NCBI GenBank assembly: GCA_038380435.1
Contig: JAWZYU010000001.1
Coordinates: 19,014,001 to 19,078,000 of the forward strand
Direction of reading: 5' to 3'
Length of the DNA stretch: 64,000 bases
Origin: Ryuthela nishihirai
Taxonomy: Eukaryota; Arthropoda; Arachnida; Araneae; Heptathelidae
In this document: positions 10,531 to 22,746 of the stretch, one piece after another
How positions within the stretch are numbered: position 1 is the first letter of the stretch
Layout: each line of letters begins with the position of its first letter
The notes under the pieces: generated by a model
Told to the model about the DNA's origin: nothing
Seen by the model: the letters and a program-made list of their open reading frames with translations, nothing else
Database searches by the model: none
Position numbers and translations under genes: made by a program

Positions 10531-11095
10531 ATAAGGAAAAGAAATTCAGCTTTGACAAAGCGTAAGTGGCGACCTCAAGTGGTGTTTCGATTCGTATCGT
10601 GCATTTGGTTAAGCTGGGAAGCAAACAATAAGGGGCAAAGGAATTATGCATCAAAAATTTATATTTTAAAAAAGGAAAAAAAGTAACTGCACTTTGTATT
10701 TGAAAAAAATAATATCATGATTTTAAAGGTTTATTTTCTACGTTGAAATTATTTTTCGTTGAATCAACTATTATAAATTGAACGGATAGAGAAAATTTCA
10801 AATTAGCCTGAAGTTAATTTATAAAATAAATTATTACAATTAAGAGCTTTCTTGGTGCCGAGAAACACGGAAAAGAATTGATATTAATATACTCTGCAAG
10901 GATATCAATGGGAAATTGTTACATAGGAAAAGCGAAGAGAATGGAAGTTGACAGTAACATGTAATTACAAAAGCTTTCGTCCCCTGTAATGTTCGTTTCA
11001 CCTTTACGCCAAAGGCACGATACTCGATTTTACATTAATCTCTATGGAAGCTTAACTTCTTCTCCCTCTACAATCTTTGGCATGGCGAAACCAGC
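10531..11095. repeat. Dispersed unclassified repeat R1, copy 1
   Basis: A roughly 550-bp AT-rich sequence whose reverse complement recurs at 35007-35550 (shared blocks include TTCGTTTCACC, AGCTTAACTTCTTCTCCCTC and ATCATGATTTTAA). No terminal repeat or coding capacity was recognised, so the class is open. Confidence 0.8.
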
Positions 11096-11905
11096 GGAGT
11101 CTCTGTAAATATACTGCTTAAAGGAGGTTGCCGACTCCCCTAAGTAAAAATATTAAGAGCAGTAGTTTTAAAACAATATACATATACATATATGTATATT
11201 GCATTATAAAGGTTATCGTTGAACTTCTTTCTTAATATATCACAATAATATTTCCATTTGACCACCCCTCGCACGTAACTAAAAAAAATTAACTTAGTAT
11301 TTGGTGATTTATTTTGAAAATTTAATTGCTTTAATGTTGTATGCAAATTCTTGAAAGTCAGCTTTTCTGCAATACTATCTGAACCCTCACGTGGAAGTAG
11401 CTGCAAGAGGGCGCCCGTTACGTTTTACCCGCTATTCCTTCTTGTCTCATAAGTTCTTTGCTGAAATGACTCATATCTCTCAGAGATTCTGTTACACTCA
11501 GATTGTCATCTTTGTACAAGGGTGTGCATCATTTCTCCCTTGCCATGTATCTCCAATATTTTTAGCTCCCTCCCCACCCTATTTGCAGCGCAAGTAGGAT
11601 CACTCAACAACACTGAGATATCATCGACATCACGTGACACAAAGCACATTGCCATCATTCTATTTTCCGCTGAAGAGTGATCAATTTATGATACCAGCAA
11701 TGGAACCTACAAAAGTATCGAGCTTAGTCATCTAAAACAGCGTAAAGCACACATAAAGCAATGCATCAAGTGAAACGAAACATAAGGAAGACTCTAAATT
11801 CGACTTTATCGAAGCATCCCTTTTGACAGTTAAAATAAATATCAACAATTTATGTCACCGTCAACCCAGGTCCTTCAACCTGGCTGAGAAGGAAGCAGCA
11901 GGCCG
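11096..11905. other. Unique AT-rich DNA
   Basis: No domain in the short frames. A small palindromic ATACATATATGTATAT lies near 11180-11200. Nothing else seen. Confidence 0.5.
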
Positions 11906-11909
11906 TTAA

Positions 11910-12435
11910 CCCTTTCACGACCAAGGGAAACATTTTTCCCATTTTAAAATGGTGATTGTGGTATTTAATTATAACGTTATCTGCATTTTTATACAGAATG
12001 TCAAAATAGAACGTATGCCGAACGCAATTACGTAAACGGGAACGTTTAGAAAACAAAAACAGAACTGTCAGGACGCATAATATATGTACTATGTGCAATG
12101 TCCATCTTTGCCTCACTACCAAAAGAAATTGCTTCGCAGAATATCATAATTAGCACATCATTTTGTATAGTAATTTTATTTCATAATGTTTTATTATTTT
12201 AGTTAACATTTTGTTCTAATAAACCAATAAATAAAAGACATTGCATAATAAGCCTAACTATAATTTGTGTTACCTTTATAGTCCATTGGGAAAAATATTT
12301 CCCACAAAATTCCAAAAAAACTACACATTGTTATTTATTTTTCTTATGATTTTTATTTATTTTACGTCTAAACAAACTAAATTAAACAGTTACATACTAA
12401 TATTTACTCTTAGAAACCTTATGGTCCTGAAAGGG
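11910..12435. mobile_element. piggyBac-type MITE
   Basis: A 526-bp AT-rich unit flanked by TTAA on both sides (11906-11909, 12436-12439). Termini start CCCTTTCA and end TGAAAGGG, and GGGAAA..TTTCCC motifs lie under both ends. A second copy at 52246-52767 is nearly identical. TTAA targets with CCC termini identify piggyBac; no transposase is encoded. Confidence 0.92.
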
Positions 12436-12489
12436 TTAATGTAAACCTAGCAAAAGTAATTCAAAAAGATTTTGTAATCTAGTTCCCCA

Positions 12490-13240
12490 TACACATTCAC
12501 CCTGATAAGCAGCTAGTGCATTTGGCTATTTCAGTCAAATTTCAAGAAGAATGTGTTTCACATTGTCAACTTGTCATCCTCTCTCTAACCATTTGTTCGA
12601 GTTGTTTGCCACGCTTCATAACTCTGTTCATTAACCTGCTGTTCTAAATGAGGACAACATTGCAAACTAGCGCAATCTCTCTTCCTGTAAGTAAGGGGCG
12701 GGGGTGGCTCAGTCGATAGCGCGCCAGGCTCGTAATCTGTAGTTCCCAGGTTCGAGTCCCAGCTGGGTCAGCGTTGAGATTTATCTCCGCAAAATTCCCG
12801 CCCTGCCCACAGTCAATAGGAGACACCGATGGGCTTGGAAAGGCCGCTGTCCGACGGATGGGACGTTAAGCCGTGGCCCCGTGTTCGGGAGAGCTATACC
12901 CTGTGAACTTTAAAGAACACGCTGGATGGCCTTGACGGGAGGCTGTCTCCCAACAGCTGTTCCAGTGGTTCCCCTCCCCCAACCTTCTCTGAGCCTTCGG
13001 GGTCCATGTGACCTGGCCATTTAGCCCATGGTGTGCAAAAAAGTGCCGCTCAGAGGTAAAACAACTCAACCCAACTCTTCCTGTAAGATCTGCTTAAAAG
13101 AGTTTCATGACCCTGCCTCTTAGCTCCTCGATATTGCATAATTACACCTAAATACCCAAATTGGTGTTGAAGTGTCTGGATCAGAGGTTTTTAGCCTCCT
13201 CTTTATCTTGCTTGTCAAGGATCCAAATTTCATTCTCATA
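12490..13240 (-). pseudogene. Diverged LINE-A relative, C-terminal part
   Basis: On the minus strand a broken frame reads YENEIWILDKQDKEEAKNL, then SRHFNTNLGI, aligning with YGNESWTLCKQDNRKLNAFD and SRCLRSILGI of LINE-A. Beyond the SINE1 insertion the frame reaches VANNSNKWLERG. It is much older than copies B and E. Confidence 0.55.
12692..13074 (+). mobile_element. SINE1, reference full-length copy
   Basis: A 383-bp tRNA-derived SINE. The head has A box TGGCTCAGTCGA and B box GGTTCGAGTCC, the internal promoter for Pol III; the anticodon position reads CGT. A GC-rich body follows with GATGGGACGTTAAGCCGTG, GTTAAAGAACACGCTGG and TGTCTCCCAACAGCTGTTCC, then a tail with a run of A before GTGCCGCTCAGAGG. 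The 3' end is AAAACAACTCAACCCAA, not poly(A). The target duplication is CTCTTCCTGTAAG (12679-12691, 13075-13087). It cannot serve as a tRNA because the acceptor stem does not close. Lifted by a LINE that recognises this tail; the partner was not identified here. Confidence 0.97.
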
Positions 13241-13393
13241 TTTAATTATTTTTAATAAAAATCTATACCTTTCTTTTGTTTTTTATTTTATATTTGAACG
13301 TGTGATGTTTCTCTTTTGATGAATGAGTTTCTTGATATTCAACATATCGATTATTTTTGATAGTACACGTTTCGGTATCCCGATCATTCTTTA

Positions 13394-13402
13394 CAGTAGG
13401 GG
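13394..13402. mobile_element. Left end of hAT-like MITE split by LINE-A
   Basis: CAGTAGGGG here plus 16431-16622 together reconstruct a MITE with CAGT..ACTG ends. CTTTA borders both outer ends. Confidence 0.5.
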
Positions 13403-16400
13403 TTCACAGGATATGTTTATCAGCTGGTGGATAATCCTGAGCAGAGGTCATCGCAGGCACCTGAACTCTTTGCTTCTGTTGGCATCGTGAAATTCTACAT
13501 TGGAGGAAGTCTTCCAGTGTAGATGGGATTCAACCTTTAGTGGTGGGGGAACAGGTCTTTGCCCCACGTCTGCGATTAGGGGGCTGTTTGATATTGTCGG
13601 CATTCCCTCTCTGAATAAACATAGTTTCTTTAAACATCCCACTAACCATTTTCTCTCCATAGGGAGTTGGAATGTGAGGATTCTGCACAGAGCTTTTCTT
13701 TTCATGTCCTCACACAAGAATTCCACCGTTATAATTTAGGCATTCTCGGCCTGCAAGAGACCAGATGGACAGATAAAGGTCAGATTCTTAAAAATAATCT
13801 TAAATTTCTCTTTTGAGGGAGGGACGACAATAAACCTCACGAAGGCATAGATCTGCCTTTCAGCAGACACGCTAGTGATGCTCTTCTAGGATACGAGTGC
13901 ATTAATGAAAGGTTTCTTACAGCAAAATTTCAGACAAGCGTTAAAGACTTGCATGTTACCTGCTGTTATGCCCCCACTGAGGATGCCAATGAGGATGAGA
14001 AGGATAGGTTTTATGCACAACTTCAGGATATTTTGAATTTTGTCAAGAAAGGAGATATTACCCTTGTTCTTGGTGACTTCAATGCCAAAGTTGGTACTGA
14101 CTCTGACCTTTGGGGAGGAGTAACAGGTCTTTTGGTATTGGTAGCTGCAATGGCAATGGGCAACGTCTCCTACAGGTAAGTAAACTCAATGGATTCAGAA
14201 TAACTAACACTTATTACAAATACCGCGACATACATAAGTTCACATGGGTTTCACCTGATGGTCTCCATAAGAATATGATTGATTACATATTAATTAACAG
14301 CAAATGGGCTAGTTCTGTTAGGAATACCAGGTCATATAGGGGAGTTGAAATTGGATCTGACCATTACCTTTTTAAAAGTGTGTTGCAGTGTTGCAACTTA
14401 AACTTAAAAAGTGTTGTGCTAGGCTTAAAAAGTGTTGTGCTGGGGCTTTTTTGGACACTAACAGTGTCTTTTAGGGAAAAAAAGGAGCAGAAGAGACAGA
14501 ATTAACTGAGTGATAAGACACTTGAGCTAATTTCGGAAAGAAAGAACCTCAGGAATGTCCTTAATTAATACCTTACTAGTCCTAATAGAAACGATTAAAG
14601 AAAGCTTAATAAACATGTAAAGGATAGTTAGTTCCTGATAAGAATCTTTGGCTTGATAGCTTGGATGACAAAGCCGAGGAAGCAGTTAGACCGCACAAAA
14701 ACTGTACCAGATAGTTAATGTTTTGTGTGGTAGAAAACTGACAGGTATACAGGGATTGAAGGTAAACAATGTAAGTTTATAGAAGGTGAGGATTCTGTCA
14801 TGCTAGGTGGGCTGAGCATTTCAGTGATATTCTAAACAATGTGGTTAGTTCTACTCCCATTGTTTGCAATGACGATAGATGCATTGGTGGCTTTAATGTT
14901 GGCCCTATAACACAATCTGAAGTTATTTTGGCTGTTTCTAAACTTAAACTACATAAATCCCCAGGGGTAGATGAAATTACTACAGAAATACTTAGAGCTG
15001 GGAATGTTTCGGTTACCACTTGGATGACTGAAATTCTGAATATCTTTTATGATAAAGGCATGGTTCCTAAGGATTTTACCAGAGCTATTGTTATCCCTAT
15101 TTTCAAAAAAGGTAATCTCAGTTCTTTTGATAACTATAGGGGTATCAGCCTACTCTCTGTTCCAGGTAAAGTTCTTTCCATGATTGTGCTTAATAAATTA
15201 AAAATCTGGTTGACAGTCAATTGCGTTATGAGCAATGTGGATTCAGAAGTGGTAGGGGATGTGTGGATCAGATATTTTCATTTAGGCAGATTCTTGAGAA
15301 ATGTTTAGAGTTTTAGAAATCTTTGGTTGTTAGCTTTGTTGATTTCAAAAAGGCTTTCGACTCTGTTGATCGTCATAATTTGTGGTTGATTGTGAGATCA
15401 TATGGTATACCTGACAAGTTAGTTAACGTAATGAAAGCTCTCTATAATAACACTGAGTCGTGTTTGAGAGTTGGTAAGGTTTGTAGCAATTGATTTAGCA
15501 TTACTTCTGGTGTTCGACAAGGGTGCATTTTGTCTCGTTTTCTCTTTTGTTTGGTTATTGATAATGTTATGCGAAATTCACTTCAAGACTTTGGCCTTAA
15601 ATGGGCTGGAGATACGAAAATCTCTGATTTAGATTATGTTGATGATTTAGCCCTTTTGGCAAATGATGCTGATGAGATGAACTCTTTCATTCGAGCTGTT
15701 GATGATACTGGTAGTAGAGTAGGTTTGGTTATAAACAGAGAGAAAATTAAAGTGATGAAAATTGGTCAGACATGCTGTGATTCAATTAATCTGAATGGTT
15801 TCAGTCTTGAGCAAGTGTCACAGTTTACCTTGGGAGCTCTGTAACAGATACTGGTGATGTGCGGCATGAGATTAACAGACGAATAGGGATTGCTGCCGGG
15901 ACTTTTAAGAATCTATGGAGATTTTGGAGAAATAGGCGTATTCACCTAAAGACTAAAATTAGACTGTATAATAGTTTGGTTCTTTCTAGGGTTAGTTAGA
16001 GTAGTGAAACTTGGACACTTTGTAAATAAGATAACAGGAAACTAGATGCTTTTGATTCCAGATGCTTAGCAGTGTCTTGGGCATTAGGTGGTTCAACCTT
16101 ATAACTAATGATGAGGTTAGGCAAAGGAGTTTGCAACCTCCTTTAAGCAGCATATTCTGCAGAGAGAAACTCCGTTGGTTTGGCCATGTTGCCCATATGG
16201 ATAATTAAAGATTTTAAAATAGGGTTATGAACAGTGTGCCTAAAGTCCTCAGAAAGAGGGGGAGACCTAGGATGCGGTGGGCAGACAATGTCAAACAGGA
16301 TCATGTTAGAAATGGTATGCAGTGGCCGGACGCAGCAGATGTAGCTTAAGACAGACATGGTTTGAGAACTAAATTGCACGGTCTGGTTGGACCTCCGTAG

Positions 16401-16430
16401 CCCATGGCTGCTTGAGGATAATGATGATGA
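13403..16430 (+). pseudogene. LINE-A copy B (RTE-like), near full length
   Basis: An RTE/RTE-X-like retrotransposon of about 3 kb. It starts with TTCACAGGATATG, the same 5' end as copy D at 30101. The endonuclease begins at WNVRILHRA (about 13668), with YAPTEDANEDEKDRFYAQLQ, catalytic LVLGDFNAKVG and SDHYL. The reverse transcriptase follows: DNYRGISLLSVPGKVL, FVDFKKAFDSVDR, GVRQGCILS and DLDYVDDLALL (the YxDD motif, here YVDD). The C-terminus contains LRWFGHV and LHGLVGPP, then GATGATGAT. Stops and frameshifts break it in many places. It was copied by nicking DNA and reverse transcribing its own RNA. It is inserted in a hAT-like MITE. Confidence 0.92.
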
Positions 16431-16622
16431 TCTCAACGTGGAGTACGCGGTAAAATTTTTTGGGGTACGCCGCGAGAGCTCAAAAGTCGCTACGTCTAGT
16501 AACAAAGTTTTATTCCCTTTGTTATAGTACAACTGTAGTTTTATCTACCTATACAAGGGGTACGCCAGTTACATACACATTTGCAGGGGGTACGTGAAGC
16601 TTAAAAAGTTGAGATTCACTGC
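16431..16622. mobile_element. hAT-like MITE, right part
   Basis: Ends GTTGAGATTCACTG, the complement of a CAGTGAATCTCAAC terminus. The opposite arm starts TCTCAACGTGGAGTACGC, directly after the LINE-A tail. Repeated GGGGTACGC/GTACCCC blocks give it inverted symmetry. Confidence 0.65.
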
Positions 16623-17205
16623 TTTATAGTAAACAGTTCAACATCCCGATCATTTTTAGCACATGGTGTTGCAAAATTTAATTCGAAATTCGCAATATTT
16701 CTTAGTTCTCACGCGCGCGAAAACTTTCTAGAAACGTCAATTTAATTCTCAAATTATGTAATAATAAATAGAAGATAAAATGAATATAGTATATTTCTTA
16801 ATATTCTGGGCGGTAGTTTTACTAAGCATAAGAAGCACGAGAAAGCTGTATAAAGAAATGTGTAATATAAGGATGATTTTATTCGTTTATGAATTAAATA
16901 AATCAAAAACAATTAAGAAAATAATTCATTAAACAGTTTATTAATATGTAGTAACATAACATAAATTACCGACTGAAACAAACTACAGTTTTTGGGATCG
17001 AGCTTATTTTCAAGATCAAATTTATGTCATATTATACCAAATTTCCACTACGAAACGCACGTGATATTTTTAGAATAAATTTTTCTTTCGAACGTTATTC
17101 GATATCTTAGATTTCGGAATGCACTTCTAATGATAAACAATGACCCTCCCAGAACGGGTATAGCTACGTTTATGGAAATTAGAATGGACGCGGATTCCAT
17201 TAGTT
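16623..17205. other. AT-rich, nothing recognised
   Basis: No domain-bearing frame or repeat seen. Confidence 0.5.
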
Positions 17206-17428
17206 GTAGAAAAAGTTGTCATTGGGGAAAAGTGTGCAGTGCAGATTAAAGAAGACTAACCTGACCTGTAAGTCTGGTTGCCATCGAACGGTAATGCCGT
17301 TTGTATGTCGTACACAGATGTTTAATCAACTCAGCGAGTTTGAACAAGATTTAATCATATATCTATCTGCAGCAGAATGGTCTATTCTACTTTTTGCAGC
17401 AATTGGGACCTGATGCGCGAACAGTTGG

Positions 17429-17792
17429 ATTGTATTGGATTGTTTTACCTCTGAGCGGCACTTTTTTGCACACCATAGGCTAATTGGCCAGGCCACAAGG
17501 ACCACGAAGGCTCAGAGAAGGTTGGGGGAGGGGACCCACTGGAACAGCTGTTGGGAGACAGATGGTAGCTTCCCGTCAAGGCCATCCAGCGTGTTCTTTA
17601 ACGTGCACAGAGTATGGCTCTCCCGCACACGGGCCCACGGCTTAACGTCCCATCCGACCGACGGCGGCCTTTTCAAGCCCATCGGTGTCCCCTACTGACC
17701 GTGGGCAGGGCGGGGAAATTTTGCGCAGATAAATCTCAACTCTGACCCAGCTGGGACTCGAACCAGGGAACTAGAGATTACGAGCCTGGCAC
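17429..17792 (-). mobile_element. SINE1, slightly 5'-truncated, in Tc1-C
   Basis: Lacks the first roughly 25 nt of the head, including the A box, but has a perfect 14-bp duplication GCGCGAACAGTTGG (17415-17428, 17793-17806). The tail is the AATCCAATACAAT variant. Confidence 0.95.
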
Positions 17793-18136
17793 GCGCGAAC
17801 AGTTGGCCACTCTGGCAGAAACTTACACGGGAAGGTCGTTCACGTCATTTTTCAGGATATGGTAGTCCTTGAGTGTCGACGAATCAGGAAAATCATCAAC
17901 TTTGCCTTGTGGCTGTCAGTACCAGAAACGTTACTTGAACACACAAATATCCAGTGACACGCCAACTGATGGGGGGCCTCATATCTGTCAGTAACATTCA
18001 CTGAAGCTTGCAATAAGTTGGAATGCAAAGGAGGTGTCCTCTCCTCTGCATATAGCTCACTCAAAATCACATGCACGGAAGATTGCAGTGGTGCAACGAA
18101 CGAGCAGAATGACATGATGAGTGGTGATATACACAG

Positions 18137-18205
18137 TCGTATTAGAATAATGTGACCACCTATCATACATATACTATGGTAGGTGGTCATATTATTCTAA
18201 TACGA
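18137..18205. repeat. Near-perfect palindrome (26-bp arms)
   Basis: Arms 18137-18162 and 18180-18205 differ at one base and enclose a 17-nt loop. The arm outer end TCGTATTAGAATAAT and inner ACCACCTA resemble Tc1 termini facing each other. Confidence 0.9.
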
Positions 18206-18991
18206 TTGGTATTGTCTCCAGCGATGAGGCCTACTTATGTTTGGGATAGAATGATAGTCGCACTAACATGTGTGGCGACATAACAATGAAAGAGGTTCTA
18301 CGTGGTGTATTGTTGATCACCATATAAGCGGTCACTGCTGAAACCTGATGTTAGGTACCATCTCTTATGACAATTGATCTTCTCTCATAACGATGGAGGG
18401 TAATTCAACCATCCAGCGGTATCTCGATACAATTCACCACTCTATGGTTTTACCACTCCTGCACTGCATGCCAAACACCACATTCCAGCAGGATAATTCC
18501 AGATCACATACCGCACGCATTGCTCAATAGTGTCTATAAGCCATTCCCGTGCTACCATGGCCAGCTCAGTTGCTGTATCTATCGCCGATTGAGCACATCT
18601 GGGACCTGAACGATGTCTTCATGAAACGACATCTGAGGACAGAACTGACTCATAATGTGACGGATCTTAAGTACAAGTGCAGCAAATCTGGAGGACCTTA
18701 TTAGGAAGCTTTTTTATTCAATTCCTAATGTATTGTATTGTCGCGAAAGGCGGCAACACCTCATACTGATGTCACCGTAATATTCCTATATCCAACTCAT
18801 TAAACGGGGTGAGAAAATGATCGTTTGTTATCTACACTACTACCTTTTCAGTCACTTTGTATCATAAGCATGATATTCCTTCTTATTGAGGAAATATTTG
18901 ATGAGGAGTGTACATATTTTTTTTTTAAATCAGAAACAGAAATAGGTAATGATGATTTGTTACTGTTAAAATTAATTTCTAAATGAACTTT

Positions 18992-19372
18992 ATACACTGG
19001 TGGAAATTGAAAAAAAGAACACCATTAACAATTGAAGCGTAATTTATGAGAATTATTTAGTAGAAACAACTTGTTGAGAAAGGACAGTGATCACACGTGT
19101 GGAGTGATTCAATGTTTATTCAATCTTTTAATGAATGTTATATTTTACAGAAGACACATTTTAATAAGATGTTGAACCTCCTCGAGCAGCAATACAATCT
19201 TCCAATCTGGCATGCGATCGGTCGTACAAATGATGCATATCACGCTGGGGGATACCATTCCATGCGCTTTCAACTTGGACGCGAAATTCAGCGATGGTCG
19301 TTGCCTGCCGTGGTCCGCGGAAGAGTCTTTCTCCGATCCAGTCCCAGATATGCTCGATTGGAGACAATATAA
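18992..19372 (-). pseudogene. Tc1-like transposon D, C-terminal fragment
   Basis: The minus-strand frame 19161-19367 begins SPIEHIWDWIGERLFRG and ends CIAARGGSTSY, the C-terminus of Tc1-like transposases with the third acidic residue intact. A terminus CACTGGTGGAAATTG preceded by TA lies at 18992. The N-terminal two thirds are missing. Confidence 0.88.
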
Positions 19373-20408
19373 TAAATAGATAAAGAGATTGTGATTATTG
19401 AGTGTATCTAACCGTTGCTTTTCTTTCGTTTTCTTATATACGTGGAATATTCTACCAGTTATACAGAAATCTATATATATACCCTACTTGTTATATAGAA
19501 ATAAACATAAATTTATATAATAACCGTCCAAAGTTTCTCAACGGTAATATTTATATTATGGAAAAATGATTAAATAATTATGCTTATAGTTTCATTATAT
19601 TATCATAATTTACTATAATGTAAAAATTGAAAACCTGATATCTTAAACAATACGTTAGATTAAAATTAATCTGCTGTAATTTACAACATATAAATTGCTT
19701 TTTTATCAATATTCTCGGGTTAAATTCACGTCATAGCTAATTTCAAAAATGACGTGAAAGTTTTTAAAGTTATAAACCCGTTTCAAGGGATATTTGGCAG
19801 ATCAGGCCTTAAAATATTTCGACACGTGTAAGTACTGATGGTTATTGTCAAATAGGGAAAACCTTAATTTCGATTACTTTATGAATATGACAGACGGAAT
19901 TAATTTCGTATATAGGTCGTGATTTGACATAATTGGTAAAAAAATACTGTTCTTTAAATTCCTTCAAATAAAAATAAAAATCAGAGCAAATTTTAGGTAT
20001 GATTAATATATTATTTTTAAAAAACGAGAAAATGTGAATTTTCCTTGGAACACTTTTGACAGTCAAGCCAGATTTCGTGCGTAGGTTTCCCTATAAATCG
20101 TCGTCCCCCTAACAATTAAGAGTATCTCAAAATATTGGAAAATTGAAAAAATTCATATTTAAAATCCTTTATTATTTTATCTTCTACAACAGGCTCCGTT
20201 CAACCCGGTATTCATTGCAAAAGAATGCTGCTCATAACACAAATAATCAAAATGTTGATTCTAGCTCATTTATTCCAATTTCTTGATCAAACAGTTTTGG
20301 TTTATATAATTAAACGATTTTTACTATTCATACTACTCATTAAAAATGTGTATTTTTATTTTTAATCAAAAGATTTTCTTGATTCTTTAAAAAACAGTTT
20401 TTTTTTGC
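19373..20408. other. AT-rich, nothing recognised
   Basis: About 1 kb of very AT-rich sequence without a recognisable gene or terminal repeats. Confidence 0.55.
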
Positions 20409-20592
20409 TATGCTTGGCTACTGATCTAAGGGTCCTGGGTTCGAGCCCCGGGTAAGGCATGGATGTATGTGTCGTTTTTCTGCTGCGGTCCTGCCATCCT
20501 CTCAGACCTTCTATGGTATATAAACCGACAGGCTCCTGTCAGACCTCTGTGGCAAGCAGCTGCTTGAGGGGGTATTTATTTTTTTTTATTCA
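20409..20592 (+). mobile_element. SINE2, lacking extreme 5' end
   Basis: Begins GCTTGGCTACTGATC, has B box GGTTCGAGCCCC, the CTGACAGG and CAAGCAGCTGCTTG palindromes and a T-rich end. Starts at nearly the same point as the 2633 copy. Confidence 0.9.
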
Positions 20593-22689
20593 GTACTCAT
20601 TTAGAAATATATGTTTACTTTTGTAAGTAGAGAATTTTTCATGCGGCTTTTTAAGGATATAGTTTTTTCCTATTGGCTCTACATTAAGTTTGGGTTGGAA
20701 GCGACTGCTCTAGAGTCTGACAAAATTGCATTTACATCTTCGGCTATCGTGAATATTTTGAAATGTGGCGGAATTTATCTCATTGTTTCAGGTTAAGATT
20801 TTCTGACAAACTGAGGCATCTAACATGCACTCAAGGAAACAAAATTTAAAACATTCATAAACGTGGAATGCAGTGACACCAAATCATTACCATACCTAGA
20901 TCGGATATCCTATGCAAATGATTCCATGTACGACAGCATGATGCGGATGAGTCACATTTCTGTGTGGGTGCAGATGATGGTCACATCAGGGTTTGGCGTT
21001 GCCATACCTAACTATTAAGACCAGTGGGAGCAATCTTCTTGTGTGTTTGTATGTTTTATGAGAAACCGCAACAAGCCATATCAAGCTTCTAGGTTATCTC
21101 TATCCTTTGTGTAGGGGAGTACCTACTTCTCCTTAAAAAAGAACCAATCACATCCAAATTTCATAGCATTTCTGAGATCTGCGACCGAAAATACTCTCAG
21201 AAATCAATATTTAGCTGTCTAGTGCTAGAGATCTAACATTTAATATACTTTATGTTGTGTTATAGAAACACATCGTCTTCAAACTGTGTTATGTCACATC
21301 GATATAACATAATATCCTGCTTCAGTCCTCTATTAAATAAAACGGAAAATCTACAGCATCAAAGAATTCATTTAGAAATATATTTGACATATTTTACACA
21401 TTAGTCGTAAAATCTGTCCTCGTGGAGTCTCTATAGCAATAAATAAGCTAAGACAAAACTAAATCCTTTATACATCTAATGACACTTCAGATACATCTAA
21501 CTGAGAATTTATCGAAAATAAAACGAGTACCACTTCACAATTTTATTGATTCCAATACATATAAACATTTTTTCGTGATAATTGTAGCTACCTGTTGAAA
21601 TATTAAAATAATATTTAAAAAAATTAACGATTCGCTTCAATTCAACAGACATCATCTGTACCACCAATTACATCTTGCTCCAGTTTCTACTTTTGTAGAA
21701 ATTGAATTATTTACCAAATAAAAAGATTGAATCTTCAAGGTTTCATCAACCCTCTCAGCTATTTTTTCACTTGAACATTTCTGTATTAGTGTCAAAGAAG
21801 GTCTAAGGAGAAGAAGGCTAGCTTCGCACAAGCGTAAGTGGCGCCGTTCTGCGGAATTTTACCGAAGCTGAACGTGGCAAATTGATGTGCATGCACAAAA
21901 ACACTTGTAAGGGACGATCTGCTCATGCGCAGTGCAATGATTTTTAGTCCACTGTAGCTGTGGTTTGTCTTACTCTTGGTATATTTATAGCGATTTAATC
22001 AGTGTTTCAACCTGTCTAACACCCATGACTGTTTGGCATAGTGATAGCTGACCCTAAAGTTATTCAGTGAGTATTTTATCCCGTTCAGGAGTATATTTTA
22101 CGATACCTGGAAAAGCCGTTGTATGTTTATTTTGAGTAATTTTGCAGAATTTTTAAAATTAATATATAAATTAATACATTTAATCATCTTGCGAACATGT
22201 AAGTCAATGTATGTTGCAGTTTGGTGTTCCCTGGAGCATATCGACATATATAGGTGTCTGCAGTTTGTTCTAATAGTAAATTTTTTTATGGTTGATACGA
22301 GAAGTGCCTGCTGCCATCTATTGACAGTTTATACAAGTAAGAAACTCGATGTGACTTTAATTGAAAATATCCTAAAATCTAATAAATATAACTAAACAAA
22401 ACATGTTGTCTCGCATTAAGCCATAAATTTCAATTTATTATAATATATTAAATATAGTAGAATGTTCAAAATATTAAAATTTCTATGTTGAGCATAGCTA
22501 CCTCTTGTTTTACAAAATGAGATTTTATTAAGAAAAATAATTTTAGCGAATTCTTGTGTAAAGTTAATCATGATGGTAAAATTTAAGAAATATGTAAAAT
22601 TAGTGACGTGGTGTAAGCTATTTAAAACCTCGCTGGGCGGTGGAAAAATAACGCAAGGAACTGGCTCCTCTCCTGCAATCGATCAGATC
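20593..22689. other. 2.1 kb with no recognised gene or repeat
   Basis: Mostly AT-rich. Open frames 20611-20796 and 22123-22395 lack recognisable domains and start without supporting context. This is the quietest stretch of the window. Confidence 0.5.
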
Positions 22690-22746
22690 TCCTGGGAACT
22701 ACAGATTACGAGCCTGGCGCGATACCGACTGAGCCACCCCCGCCCC
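22690..22746 (-). mobile_element. Solo SINE1 tRNA head
   Basis: Only the first 55-60 nt of SINE1 (GGGGGCGGGGGTGGCTCAGT to GTTCCCAGG); it stops just before the B box. Confidence 0.85.

Larger units (their letters stand above)
17206..18795 (+). pseudogene. Tc1-like transposon C, heavily decayed
   Basis: Transposase traces in the usual Tc1 order: FNQLSEFEQDLIIYL and AEWS (N-terminal DNA-binding region), a frame reading ANSWPLWQKLTREGR, then PAMRPTYVWD, a QQDN-type block (CAGCAGGATAATTCC near 18490), SPIEHIWDLND (third acidic residue kept) and a final NVLYCRERRQHL like the family's C-terminus. Numerous stops. It is interrupted by a SINE1 (17429-17792) and a palindrome (18137-18205). A different Tc1 subfamily from copies A and B. 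Confidence 0.75.
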
